A DNA stretch of 64,000 bases from Leishmania infantum JPCM5 (lineage: Eukaryota; Euglenozoa; Kinetoplastea; Trypanosomatida; Trypanosomatidae): assembly GCF_000002875.2 (NCBI RefSeq), contig NC_009416.2, positions 751,501 to 815,500 of the forward strand. The letters run 5' to 3'. This document shows, piece after piece, positions 54,901 to 64,000 of this stretch (position 1 is the first letter of the stretch; each line of letters opens with the position of its first letter). A program made the translations under genes and the position numbers. Below the pieces are notes generated by a model, which worked only from the letters and a program-made list of their open reading frames with translations, did no database searches and was not told the DNA's origin.

Positions 54901-57323
54901 GGCAAAGAGCGCTGCACAGATAAAGCGGGTGTGGGTGCGGGTGCGTCATTGGATGTCAGTCTGCAGAGAGGCAGCAAGAGGATCAAGAACAGGAAAAGCA
55001 CAAAAGCAAAGGCGGCAAGGGAGTAAGCAGGGAGAAGGTGACTGGAGCGCATGTGCCAGTCCGTCAGAGGCATCTCGTTGGCCAGGCGGGCGCCGGGCGG
55101 CGGCGCAAACGCAAGGGAAGAGATGGTCCGCCAAAGCACGGTGAATCAGAAGGTTCTTGCTTACCCACCGATAAGTGTGAGCATCAGCGATGCTGCGTGA
55201 TCGGGGGGGGGGGAGTATGCACGAGCACACAAAAAACGCACACACCAGAAAGCCCCATGACGACGTGCGTTGCTGTTCTTGTTTATTAGTTGCATGTCGT
55301 TGTCCTCATGCGCCCATGAATCTCTTCGTTGTCGCAGAGTCAGCCTATGCAAGACACGCACGTACAGCGTGGGGCGCTTTCTTCTTGCTAAAAGGGGCGC
55401 TGCGCGGCTGCTGCATGCGTGAAGCCCTCTTTTCTTGGAAAAATAAAGCATGACCCCCGAGTCCCGCGGGAGAGAAAGAGACACAGGCCGACACTTCCGA
55501 AGCGAGGAACGGCAACATTGCCACACACCTATCCACACGCGCACATGCACACATACACGCACGCCCATCAGGGGTATCAGAAGGTAAATAATGGTATCAT
55601 GATCACGAAGTGAGTCAATCGCAAATTGCTATGTCGATGTCAACGCATCATACCCTGTGCATCGTGCGTATTGTGTGCCTGTCTGTTTGCGCGTGTGTGC
55701 CTTGCACAAGAGACGCCAGACATTCAGCTGCATTCCTTTGCGGCATTGATCTGCCATATGGGCACAGCGAGCACGTCGAACAGGGTGCGCCGCCTCTCCA
55801 GCACCACGACCACAAAACTCGACCTTCCACCCTGGCGCAAGCCGGCTCATATGTCATCGTAGCCGTCGTCTACTAGTAGGCGATAAAGCAATGCGAAGAG
55901 GCCTCAGAGAACTGAGGCCGCTCCTCTCGCGTCACCATCCTGTCCTCTGCCTGCTCTCCTCCCATCTTTCATCCACGCGAAAGGGCATTCCCAAGAGCCG
56001 CTAGAGGCGAAACGTCCGCAGACGATGCAAAAACCAGTGCGCAGGCGTACACCACCGAGACACAAACACAGACACATCGCGCGTACTCAGAATATAGGCA
56101 GGTGAGAGCTTCCCTCTCCTTTGCCAGCGTGCGTGAGAGAGGCGGGAGAGAGATGGAAGAAGCGGGAGAGTGAGTTGCTCCGAGGTCCTTAGCGAGTCCG
56201 CCCCATTCGTCCCAGCCCATTCGACTGCTGAAGTGTGTTCAGCTGCGCCGCGGACACGGAGGCCATGTCAGCGCGAATAGAGAGCGTCCTCTTGTACAAG
56301 AGCGCAGATGCGCGTACACGATGTGTTTGCTTGTCCTGGCGAGGCTTCCGTGCCACCTGCCCTTCTATCTTCCTGTCCCACCGGGTGGAGACGTGAAGGG
56401 GAAAGTCGGGATGGGAGGTGGGACGTACTATAAACACATAAACCGTAGAAGTGACGGGCGAGAAGGCACCATAACGGCAGCGGGGCCCATGCGCAGCGAA
56501 GACGGAAACTGGAAGCAGCCCTGGTAGGTGGAATAGAGTCATGGCTTCCACTGGACAAATAAAGCTCGATCGTTACTCCCCTCCCTTCCCCGTCGAAGCG
56601 CGCTGTCGTGTCCGGAGAACAGCGCGCGATGATAAACACAACAGAGCAACCACGGGGGGGGGGGGGGGGGGGCAACTCCTCACGTTGGCTCCCCACCATC
56701 CGACAGGGGTCAGCGCCATCGCTGGCCGGCCTACGAGAGCAGAGGTGGTCGTGATGAGGAGAGAGAGGTGGCGCAAGCTCCTTGCCCGCATACACTGTCC
56801 AAGGCACGACTACAACATAGTATAGGAGGTGCTCGCACCCATTCTAGTACACGTGCACAATGCCAACACAGACAGACACGCAAAGAAAAAAAAACAAGCG
56901 GCAAGCATAGGAGCGGAAGAAAGAAACCAGAGCGCTGCGACACACCAGCGCGATCTCAGGAAGGCGGCGCTGAAATACACAGATGAGTGACGAGATCGCG
57001 TCACATGAAGCGCTGACAAAGATCCCGTGTGCGTTCCGCTCCACCCAGTGCACCTGCACATGCACATCTCCGCACGTTTGCGTGTGCCTGTCTGTGCACT
57101 ACCCGAAGCAAAGAAACGTGGATGCATAAGCTGCGGTGCGGCACAAAACACCGGATAGACTGGGGGAGAGAGATCGCAGCACCAATCAGACGCTCACTCC
57201 AGTGCGGCATAAAGACAAGGAGAGGGAGACACAACACATCGCCACATTACGCAGAGAAGAGGGGCGCAAGTCGGCAAGCATCAAGGAAAGCTTTTTGCCT
57301 CCAACGCGGCTCCATGTCTCCCA
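54901..57323. other. Long non-coding gap, 2.4 kb
   Basis: Upstream of the ABC transporter and downstream of SIDER-like R8. It holds a G-run (55203-55212), a 19-G homopolymer (56654-56672) and many short CA runs. A minus-strand stretch near 56740-56800 weakly recalls an RNase H segment. The frames around 55610-55880 are balanced in composition, but no start, domain or continuity supports a gene. Confidence 0.45.
56654..56672 (+). repeat. Homopolymer of 19 G
   Basis: Uninterrupted run of G on the plus strand (C on the transcribed strand). Such runs are prone to length error in assembly and to slippage in vivo. The count is exact in this sequence, but true length may differ. Confidence 0.9.
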
Positions 57324-57885
57324 GATAAAGCATCGGCTAAGCGCCAACCTATCCCTGGCCCGTCACAGGCACCGCATCGCCTGGTGCGAAGCAGCGTGAG
57401 ACACACGTGCTGCAGCAATGCGCCGACTCAGCCATCTGAGCATGGCCTCTGCCTCAAACTCTACCCACCACGGCCGCCTCGCAGGCCGACTCGCAGGCCG
57501 CTCCCCCATCATGCCGGTCGCCGCACGGTGTGTGTCCACCATCAGGGATGGTACTCGGGCTCCCCACACCAGTGGGCAGTTAGGGCCGGGCGTGGGATGC
57601 GTTGGAGCCGCGATGACACTCTGCCTAATCATATGGGTTAGTGCAAGCGTGCGCACCGTCGCAGAGCGCTCTGACGCGGCGCCGTGCAGAGCCTGGCCGT
57701 CCACATCAGTCGCGATGCATCGCTCTGGCCTTCCCCTACGCCGTAGGCACTCAGCCCTGTCACCACCAGAGGTGGCTGTGCATCGGAAGGGGATAGGGAG
57801 GCTGCCTGGCTTCACCACACGGAGTGTGGCTAGTGAAACCTGAGATACCACGCACTGGGAGGTGTCTCTCGTTATGAGGGGTTTC
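57324..57885 (-). mobile_element. SIDER-like retroposon, copy R8
   Basis: 57352-57866 is nearly identical to R7 (about 51010-51517), including the rare CACCACACGGAGTGTGGCTAG inverted-repeat segment near the 5' end. The extreme 3' edge keeps ATAAAGCAT but then departs from R6/R7 (gcatcggctaagcg). It lies in the 3' flank of the PPAT-like gene, in sense orientation. Confidence 0.75.
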
Positions 57886-58335
57886 AACACAAAAAGAAGG
57901 GCTAGCGAGCGAAGGGCGGAAAAGCCCGCTCACGCAACAAGGCCAAGACGAAACCAAAAGAAAGGAGAGGAAACAAGACGGGTTTTGGTCAGCAAGCTCG
58001 ACATGCAAACGCGCACACCTGGACACACACTGCAAGCAAGTTTTCTTTCTTTGAGCGATTCGTGCGGCTTCCACCTTCCCCCCCCCTCCATTTCCATCTC
58101 GGGTGCTTTCAGTCCTTCTGTTTCATGGAGCCTAACAGATGGCGCTCTGAACGCCTCATCTGCTTTACCCCTTCGTTTTCCGTCTCTGGATCAAGCCCCA
58201 CCGTTTTCTCTCTCCCACTTCTTGATTCTTGGGTAGGCGTCGAACAAAGTCGCTTCTAACCACAGAAGCTCTCACACATGCGTTGCCCTCTTCTCCCTTC
58301 CCTGTCCCGCGCACCCGCCCCTTTCGCCCACAACC
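57886..58335. other. 3' flank of the PPAT-like gene
   Basis: Between the gene's stop codon and SIDER-like R8. Nothing coding seen. Confidence 0.5.
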
Positions 58336-59340
58336 TTAATCCGCCTGCGTCTGGCGCCCCCGCAGGGCGGTGGAGCTGATCAACTCGCCGGTGGGCGATT
58401 CCACCAGCGGAATCGAAATTCCTACCATCGGGGCCAAGCCGCCGTTTGCGGAGCGCATCTCATTGATGAGGCCGAGCGACTTCGCCGTCTCCGGCGATAC
58501 CACCAGCGCCTCGACGTCGGGGATGCTCTTTGTGCCCCCGCTTATCTCTGAGATGGGTTCCAGCTCCAGCTCCAGGTCCGGCCGCATCTTCTGCAGGAAC
58601 TGTGCCACGTTCTCCATGCGCAGCTCGATCGATTGCAGTGACTCTGCAAACTTCTTCCGTGTCAAGAGTGACGCATCCGTCACACCAACGCGCAACTTCT
58701 GTATCGCGTGCAGCGCGGCAGTAGAAAGGAGAACCTTGTGACCGGAGTGAAAGTGGTCAAATGTGCCGCCGACAGCGACGTACTTGTAGTGCGGCTTAAA
58801 ACCCTCCGCATCGCGCATGAAGGCCTTGTCCACCAACTTCCACTCCCGCAGTACTGCCGCCGCATCGTCGTACAGCTCGATGACATCGCTACCGCCGCGC
58901 TGCACTCCGTCGAACTGCTGCTGCTGCTGTTTCGAGCGCGCAGAGGGCGAGGGGGAGGCTGCAGGAGCGTGAGTTTCTTCCTTGCTTGCTGTGCCGCACG
59001 TCGCCGCCTCTGCTGTGCGAATGACGGGAATGATACTAATGGAGAGCTGAGGACATACCTCGAGAGCTGCACTGTACAGGTACACACTATGCTCGAGGAA
59101 GGTGCTGCGGTGCTGATTGTCGATGGCAAGATACACGTCGACGCCGCCGCTGTAGCCGCACTGCAGCTCTGTGCTAGAGCAGCGGTATTTGATCGGCTCT
59201 GACGCTGCCGAGACGCTGCCCGCCGCTGTCGCAGCTTTGGTTGCGATCGGCGTCAGCACCGAGCGAGTCAGGTACGCAGCTAGCGACTTTGCATTTGCAT
59301 CCTTTCCACGAGAAGTAGAAAGAAGCACCAAAGGCGTCAT
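58336..59340 (-). CDS. Phosphopantetheine adenylyltransferase-like (COASY PPAT domain), 334 aa
   Basis: PPAT transfers AMP from ATP to 4'-phosphopantetheine, the penultimate step of coenzyme A synthesis. Residues 188-329 form the nucleotidyltransferase fold of the eukaryotic type: VAVGGTFDHFHSGHK (188-202) holds the HxGH motif, KLRVGVTDASLL follows, and ISSTALRGR (321-329) is the ISSTxxR signature. The N-terminal 165 residues (including DVYLAIDNQHRSTF and a KQQQQQF tract) resemble the extra N-terminal region of eukaryotic COASY. No dephospho-CoA kinase domain follows, so this is a stand-alone PPAT. Start ATG at 59340. Confidence 0.88.
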   Translation of the reverse strand: MTPLVLLSTSRGKDANAKSLAAYLTRSVLTPIATKAATAAGSVSAASEPIKYRCSSTELQCGYSGGVDVYLAIDNQHRSTFLEHSVYLYSAALEVCPQLSISIIPVIRTAEAATCGTASKEETHAPAASPSPSARSKQQQQQFDGVQRGGSDVIELYDDAAAVLREWKLVDKAFMRDAEGFKPHYKYVAVGGTFDHFHSGHKVLLSTAALHAIQKLRVGVTDASLLTRKKFAESLQSIELRMENVAQFLQKMRPDLELELEPISEISGGTKSIPDVEALVVSPETAKSLGLINEMRSANGGLAPMVGISIPLVESPTGELISSTALRGRQTQAD

Positions 59341-60886
59341 TATTCACAGACTTTGGCAGACGAGTGCTCGCAGGTCGTGGTTCGTTGCGTGCAAGGCTGT
59401 AGCAAAACCGGTACAAGCAGCCTCTTTAAAGAAGCCACTTGAAAATGCTGCACGAAAAAAAAACAAGGGCAAAAAAACTGCGTACGAGTCTGGCCTGATG
59501 CTGGCTGTGGGCACTCCAACTTTCACCTGCTGATGCCGTGAAGCGGCAAGCACGAACGCACAAGCGGGTAAGTCGTGCTGTGCTTAAAGCGCAACAATGG
59601 TGTGTGTTTGTGTGTATGCGAAAATCCGCGAGAAGTTATATGTTCAGTATGGTGGGTGCTTTTCATAGGCAGGCGTATGCGTTTTTGCCGAGGGCTTCTT
59701 CACTTGATGGTTATGTTCTCCGTCGTCGGCTATCGACGAGTAGAAAAGTGCTACAGAGCTCTTGCGTGGCTCTGTGTGTATTTGCATGTTTGTGCGTGTA
59801 TGCATTGCCATGTGTTCCGGGCGAGGTCGGGGGTGTTGTCCGACAGGTGGCGTGCAGGCAGAAAAAGTGAACAACAGCCACGCAGAGAGATGGGGAGGAG
59901 TAGCAAGCGGAGAGTGCGCACGCTAGAAGAACAGAGAAAAACGAGGTGGTGCTTCAAAGAGTGCATCACAGCGTCACTGAAAGCGGTGAAACATCTGCAC
60001 GAGCCGGCGAAACACGGACACCGAATGAGAGATGCCGGGAAGGTGGTTCTCATGGCCTCCACAAGCTCTGTTTTATCGGCTCGCCTTGTCACACTCGGCA
60101 CTGCACCAGCGCCCATGCGGCGTCTTATTGTTCCAATGCGAAGCAATAAACCGCATTCAGGCCGCACCGCGACTTTGCCTGGGTCCTTCTTGTTGCTCTT
60201 CAGCGCGTCCACTCTCTGCCCTCAAAGGTGAGTCAAACGTCACTCGGCCCGGCGTGTCACAGGCCCATCACACAGCACATGGCAGTGATGAACGCGCGCG
60301 GGGGCAACCTCCTCCGCGTGCTTCCTCAACGCCATCCCGGAGCCTGGAAAACGGCAATCAAAGAAATACGCGGTGTATCACACGCCGTGGGCACCACGAG
60401 CCCGCCGACGATGCGTCCATCTGCCGTTTTTGCCACCACGCACAGCGATCAAAAATGTTGTAGTCAGGGACGGTCGATTCTTGACGTTTTTGGCCTTCCA
60501 ATAAAAAGCAAAGAATAGGTAAAGCCGCTCCGCAGAGCCCCCTCAGCCCCTCAGCCAGCACGGCGGCACACTTGCGCTCTGCCGTGTTGCCCATTTTACG
60601 GTCGTTCCGATTGTTTTTTTTTGTCGTTGTGCCTCCTTGGGCCGGAGGTGTGTTCAGCAGCTTTGATGCGTGCGCGTGTCGTGCAAGAGAGCCGCTCCCC
60701 CCTTCTAGCCCGATATGTCAACGCACATCGGTTTTGATTCAGTATGTGTGAAGAGGTCGCCGCACACGCTCCCAACCACAACGGCAGAGCCACACGTGAG
60801 ATCGCCACTATCATCGCCTCAGCGGCATGCACAGCCACCTACACAAGCACATGCACGTGCTCCCCCTCGCTTGCAAACCCATGGTA
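59341..60886. other. Intergenic region
   Basis: Leader of the PPAT gene and 3' flank of ADAT3. Contains an A-run (59454-59462) and GT runs. No gene supported. Confidence 0.5.
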
Positions 60887-62515
60887 CTACAGCGTCGTGT
60901 ACAGCTCCGCCGCCTCCGTGCACTCGTATGCGCTGAAGTGGTGATTCAGCGAGGCCATCAAATGCAGGTTATAGCGGCTGCCAAGACCACCGTGGACTGC
61001 GTTTCGGAAGAGAAAAAACACGCGATGGATGCGACTGTGCACCAGCGCCATGGCACACATAACGCACGGCTCATGCGTCACGTAGAGGTCCAGCCCGTTC
61101 GCCAGATATGGACGAGAGCTGTTTGCGTGGCGCGCACCCTCAGAAGTGACCGCACTGGACAGCCCGGGCGCCAGGCTCCCAGGGGCGGTGAACGCCCCGG
61201 CCATGCCGCGGGAAGGCTGCATCGTCTGCCGCTGATGTTCTTCTTGTTGCTGTACGGCGGCCAGCTGCTTCAAGGCGTACATCACGGGGTGTTCGAGGAT
61301 CAGGCGCGGTTGCTGCGGCGCTGCTGCGCGCTGCCGCTTCCATGAAACGGTGTGCTCATCGCAGGGCGTTTCTGCGAAAATACCGCAGTACGGCGCTGCA
61401 GCAACAGGGTTGTCCACTCGCATGGATGTGCAGCCAGAACTGGTCGCCACAACACGCCCTGTGGAAGGATCGATCACGACAGCTACAATGTCGAGCAGCC
61501 CACCGGGCTCCTTCGCGCCGACGACAGCCTCCTCTTCCGCCACACTGATTTGCGGCGAAGACGCAGCTTTCGAGGACTCCTCCACCCCCCTCTCCGAAGA
61601 AAGCCTGCTGGCACGCACGCGTTGATCGCGAGCCTCACAGACACGGTGCAGACCACGGCAGAGGGGAAACACGTGCTTCACCATGTTCGCGCACACCTCT
61701 GCCGTCCACGCGGCGGACGGCAGAGTGGGAGCGTGAGGACGGGGTACAGCGAGCGGCCAAACGCGGTTAGCGCTCATCCATTCCGCCGGATCAGACCTCG
61801 GGGCCGTCGCTGGCACAGACATGATTTGAAAAGCAAGCGATCCGCAAGGAGCAGCAGCAGCATCCGAGGAGGGTGCGGTGTCGTCCCCTACGCGAGAGGA
61901 GCTCGACGTTGAAGTATAGTCTTCTGTGTCATCGTTGCGGTCACAGATCCCGATCGCTTGCTGGCGTGTGCCGCATGCTGCGGAGTTTCCGGCGGTCACG
62001 GCAGAAGCCGTCTCTACGAATGCACGAAACGGCGCCACTTTTGAGGTTGACGCGAAGTCGCTGGAGAGAAGCCTAAGCACCTGTTCAGCACACAGTGACT
62101 CCTCTGCTCGAGTCAAAGGCCACAAAAGCCGGTGTTTCAAGGCAGCATGGTCGCTGCCTGCAGCGCCAGAATTGGCGCCTATCCCGCCGATCGCGTCACA
62201 TGAAGAAGAAGCATTGCTTGTCAAGATGGAAGCCGTGTGCGCCGCGCCGCATCTCTCGAGTGGCTGAAGTGCGAGGAGAAGCTCCAAGCTCGAGGGCGGA
62301 GTCGCAGGTGGTGGAGATCGGGGCTCCGTAATTGGCACCAGTGTCACGCAGCGGCGCGGTCGCAGTCGCTTCAAATGCCCACCCTCGGTCTCGTCGAGGG
62401 GAAGGTGCAGATTTGCGGCCCGCAGCAGCGTCTGCGCGTGCTTCGGCTCTGAAATTATTAGAACAAGCGCCGGCGTGCAGGCGAACGGCGGCTCCGCTGC
62501 CACGATCTCTCGCAT
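60887..62515 (-). CDS. ADAT3/Tad3, non-catalytic subunit of the tRNA adenosine-34 deaminase, 542 aa
   Basis: ADAT2/ADAT3 convert adenosine-34 to inosine in tRNA anticodons. The C-terminal deaminase fold has [10 protein letters not shown] (409-418), with Val replacing the catalytic Glu as expected for ADAT3 (ADAT2 has HAE). It also has [20 protein letters not shown] (469-488; PCxxC at 483-487) and [10 protein letters not shown] at the family-typical position. The N-terminal part carries [17 protein letters not shown] and a VTLVPIT strand typical of Tad3. A roughly 50-residue Gln/Ser-rich insert separates HPV from the PCxxC block. The frame is open 21 codons upstream ([16 protein letters not shown]) but without an ATG; the ATG at 62515 is used. 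Confidence 0.88.
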   Translation of the reverse strand: MREIVAAEPPFACTPALVLIISEPKHAQTLLRAANLHLPLDETEGGHLKRLRPRRCVTLVPITEPRSPPPATPPSSLELLLALQPLERCGAAHTASILTSNASSSCDAIGGIGANSGAAGSDHAALKHRLLWPLTRAEESLCAEQVLRLLSSDFASTSKVAPFRAFVETASAVTAGNSAACGTRQQAIGICDRNDDTEDYTSTSSSSRVGDDTAPSSDAAAAPCGSLAFQIMSVPATAPRSDPAEWMSANRVWPLAVPRPHAPTLPSAAWTAEVCANMVKHVFPLCRGLHRVCEARDQRVRASRLSSERGVEESSKAASSPQISVAEEEAVVGAKEPGGLLDIVAVVIDPSTGRVVATSSGCTSMRVDNPVAAAPYCGIFAETPCDEHTVSWKRQRAAAPQQPRLILEHPVMYALKQLAAVQQQEEHQRQTMQPSRGMAGAFTAPGSLAPGLSSAVTSEGARHANSSRPYLANGLDLYVTHEPCVMCAMALVHSRIHRVFFLFRNAVHGGLGSRYNLHLMASLNHHFSAYECTEAAELYTTL

Positions 62516-63141
62516 GAGTGCGTACAGATGCAAAAAGGCCTCGAGCAGGCGCTTCTTTAGCGTGAGTTTGTGATTTAGGGGTGTCGAGGTGCGTCACCTG
62601 CTGTGCGCCTTCGTGAATGCGTATGCAGGCAACAAAGCGGCGTGAGGGGGGGGATAGATGGAGGAGAGGAAGGAGATGTGCTGCGCGTGTACAGAAGACA
62701 CGCGCACACCTCACAGATGCAACAGAGACATGTCGAGCAGGGTGATGATGCAATGGCGAAACGGATTCCCATCGAACGCGAAGCGCGTGCGCAGGGTCCT
62801 GTGGATAAATGCCTGGCAATGCAACAATGTGGGCAGAAGCGTGCTCAGGGAGGCGGCACTGTGGTGAAACCGTGGATGTGGCATGATTCGAATCGACCTT
62901 GCCGTACTTTCTTGCGAGTGTCTGCGCGCGTCGCGCTTATCCTTCTAGATCACGTGCACGCGGATAGCCGCAGATGGACGCGGAAACGAAAAAGCGAAGC
63001 GCCATGCACTCGCAGGAAAGGTCGAAAAATGGCCTCGCACCTCTGGGCCGTTCTGCTTTGCGTCGCTGGGAGGTGGCCAGCAGGGAGAGAAAATGTCAGC
63101 GCATGAGGATGTGCCGTCTCGCACGTTGGAGTACGCGCCCT
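62516..63141. other. Intergenic region
   Basis: ADAT3 leader and 3' flank of the methyltransferase gene. A minus-strand pyrimidine tract (about 62643-62672) is a candidate splice signal for ADAT3. No gene seen. Confidence 0.5.
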
Positions 63142-64000
63142 TCATGGCGTTTGAAATCGGGGCAAGTAGCGCAGTCGGTACACGCTTAAATGTTCGCCCG
63201 TGTAGCGCGCCGTCACCTCCGAGGCCTCAAGCATGTCGTCCTCATCCTTCACAGTCTCCGTCCCGCTGCAACGCAGGTGCTCGCGAAACGTAGTCTGCGC
63301 AAACGCCACCACATCCGTCGCATTGTTTTCCTTGATAAGCACCAGGTAGCACACACCGCGCCGTGAGAGAACGGAAGGCAGCTGACGCAGGAACCGGTCG
63401 AGCACAACGCGTCCTCGCGGCCCGCCGCACCACGCTGTGGTGATCACGTCCCTTTGGGCTATGGCATCCTGTAACTCCTCGAGCGAGGTTGGGACGTACG
63501 GGGGGTTGAAGAGGACGACATCGAACAGCGCAGACGCCGAGTTCCCACGAGGCAGAGCGTTTAAGAGATCGCCGTGGAAACGATGAAGGCAGAAGGTCGA
63601 AGCCGACAGCGCAGAAGATGTCACGTCGTCGGCATCCACACGCAGTGATGGTGGCGCAACCCCCTCGGCCGAGAGCACCACTGGAGCAGCGAGCGAGGTT
63701 GGAACGGCACTCTGAAATATACGCTCGTAGAAGTCGGTCAAAACCGTCTCCCTAAAGTACTTGAGAAGGGTTTCCGTCCAGGTGATTGCGGTGGCCTCGA
63801 GAGCCAGCGGGTTCACATCCACAGCACAGAACATTGGTCCGCCAACAGTGCTGCGGGTGCCGCTCGCGCGGCAGCAGAGATCAGGCTTTTCTGCACCAAT
63901 TTCCTGTGTGGCTGCTGCTGCGACGGATGGCATTAGTAGACACCGGAGATGTGTGATGACAGTGCCGGAGCCGCACCCGACCTCCACGCAGCGGTCTGGT
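63142..64000 (-). CDS. HemK2/Mtq2 (N6AMT1)-type methyltransferase, 5' end beyond window
   Basis: Mtq2, in complex with Trm112, methylates the Gln of the GGQ motif in release factor eRF1. The visible 285 residues begin in motif I (CVEVGCGSGTV) and contain FCAVDVNPLALEAT (acidic loop), FDVVLFNPPYVPT (the NPPY catalytic motif), a helical block, and RRGVCYLVLIKENNATDVV near the end. An insert of about 20 residues follows motif I and a longer one precedes the NPPY block, both common in kinetoplastid versions. The start codon lies beyond position 64000. HemK1/PrmC is a less likely alternative. Confidence 0.82.
   Translation of the reverse strand, partial: PDRCVEVGCGSGTVITHLRCLLMPSVAAAATQEIGAEKPDLCCRASGTRSTVGGPMFCAVDVNPLALEATAITWTETLLKYFRETVLTDFYERIFQSAVPTSLAAPVVLSAEGVAPPSLRVDADDVTSSALSASTFCLHRFHGDLLNALPRGNSASALFDVVLFNPPYVPTSLEELQDAIAQRDVITTAWCGGPRGRVVLDRFLRQLPSVLSRRGVCYLVLIKENNATDVVAFAQTTFREHLRCSGTETVKDEDDMLEASEVTARYTGEHLSVYRLRYLPRFQTP

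Noticed and set aside
55610..55880. Possible small gene on either strand
   Set aside because: Frames are open on both strands but none has a convincing start, domain or consistent codon bias.
56189..56551. 120-codon minus-strand frame ending in MASVSAAQLNTLQQSNG
   Set aside because: Only the last 25 codons look protein-like; too short, with no supporting start signal or homology.
63150..63190. tRNA-like string near GGGGCAAGTAGCGCAGTCGG
   Set aside because: Resembles a D-arm by chance, but there is no matching anticodon and T arms or acceptor stem, and it lies in the methyltransferase coding frame.

Overview
The window looks like part of a trypanosomatid chromosome, most likely Leishmania or a close Leishmaniinae relative. 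Every convincing gene lies on the minus strand with no strand switch, as in a polycistronic transcription unit. Genes are intronless and GC-rich at third codon positions, and they are separated by 0.5-3 kb of low-complexity sequence with pyrimidine tracts upstream of start codons, as expected for trans-splicing. Eight SIDER-like retroposon copies and a frame-broken ingi/L1Tc-clade retroelement relic (DIRE-like) lie between the genes. The species cannot be fixed from the sequence alone.

Layout, by increasing coordinate (transcription runs from high to low). 1-12.5 kb: a RUS/DUF647 membrane protein bracketed by two almost identical SIDER-like copies, a 782-aa coiled-coil protein, and a DNAJB13-like J-protein. 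12.5-23.2 kb: a long non-coding gap, a degraded gene with two in-frame TAG codons and a frame change, a 1-acylglycerol-3-phosphate acyltransferase-like enzyme, and a 476-aa protein of unknown function. 24.2-28 kb: a retroelement graveyard (SIDER-like copy, zinc-finger and RNase H remnants, and a coding-like fragment on the opposite strand). 28-42.5 kb: Tsr3, a small basic protein, CFAP100, an endosulfine-like polyQ protein, a canopy-family ER protein, CFAP161 and a p24 cargo receptor. 42.9-58 kb: Rab2, a 966-aa unknown protein, a 91-aa single-span protein and a half-size ABC transporter, interleaved with three near-identical SIDER-like direct repeats. 58.3-64 kb: a phosphopantetheine adenylyltransferase, the ADAT3 subunit of the tRNA adenosine deaminase, and the 3' part of a HemK2/Mtq2-type methyltransferase that runs off the window.

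The genes do not form one pathway. Neighbours cluster only loosely: cilium/flagellum (DNAJB13-like, CFAP100, CFAP161), early secretory pathway (canopy, p24, Rab2), and RNA or translation factors (Tsr3, ADAT3, HemK2-like). The most notable observations are the endosulfine/Igo-type FDSxDY motif in a tiny polyQ protein, the three-frame RNase H relic, and the near-identical direct repeats that flank single genes and could drive copy-number change.
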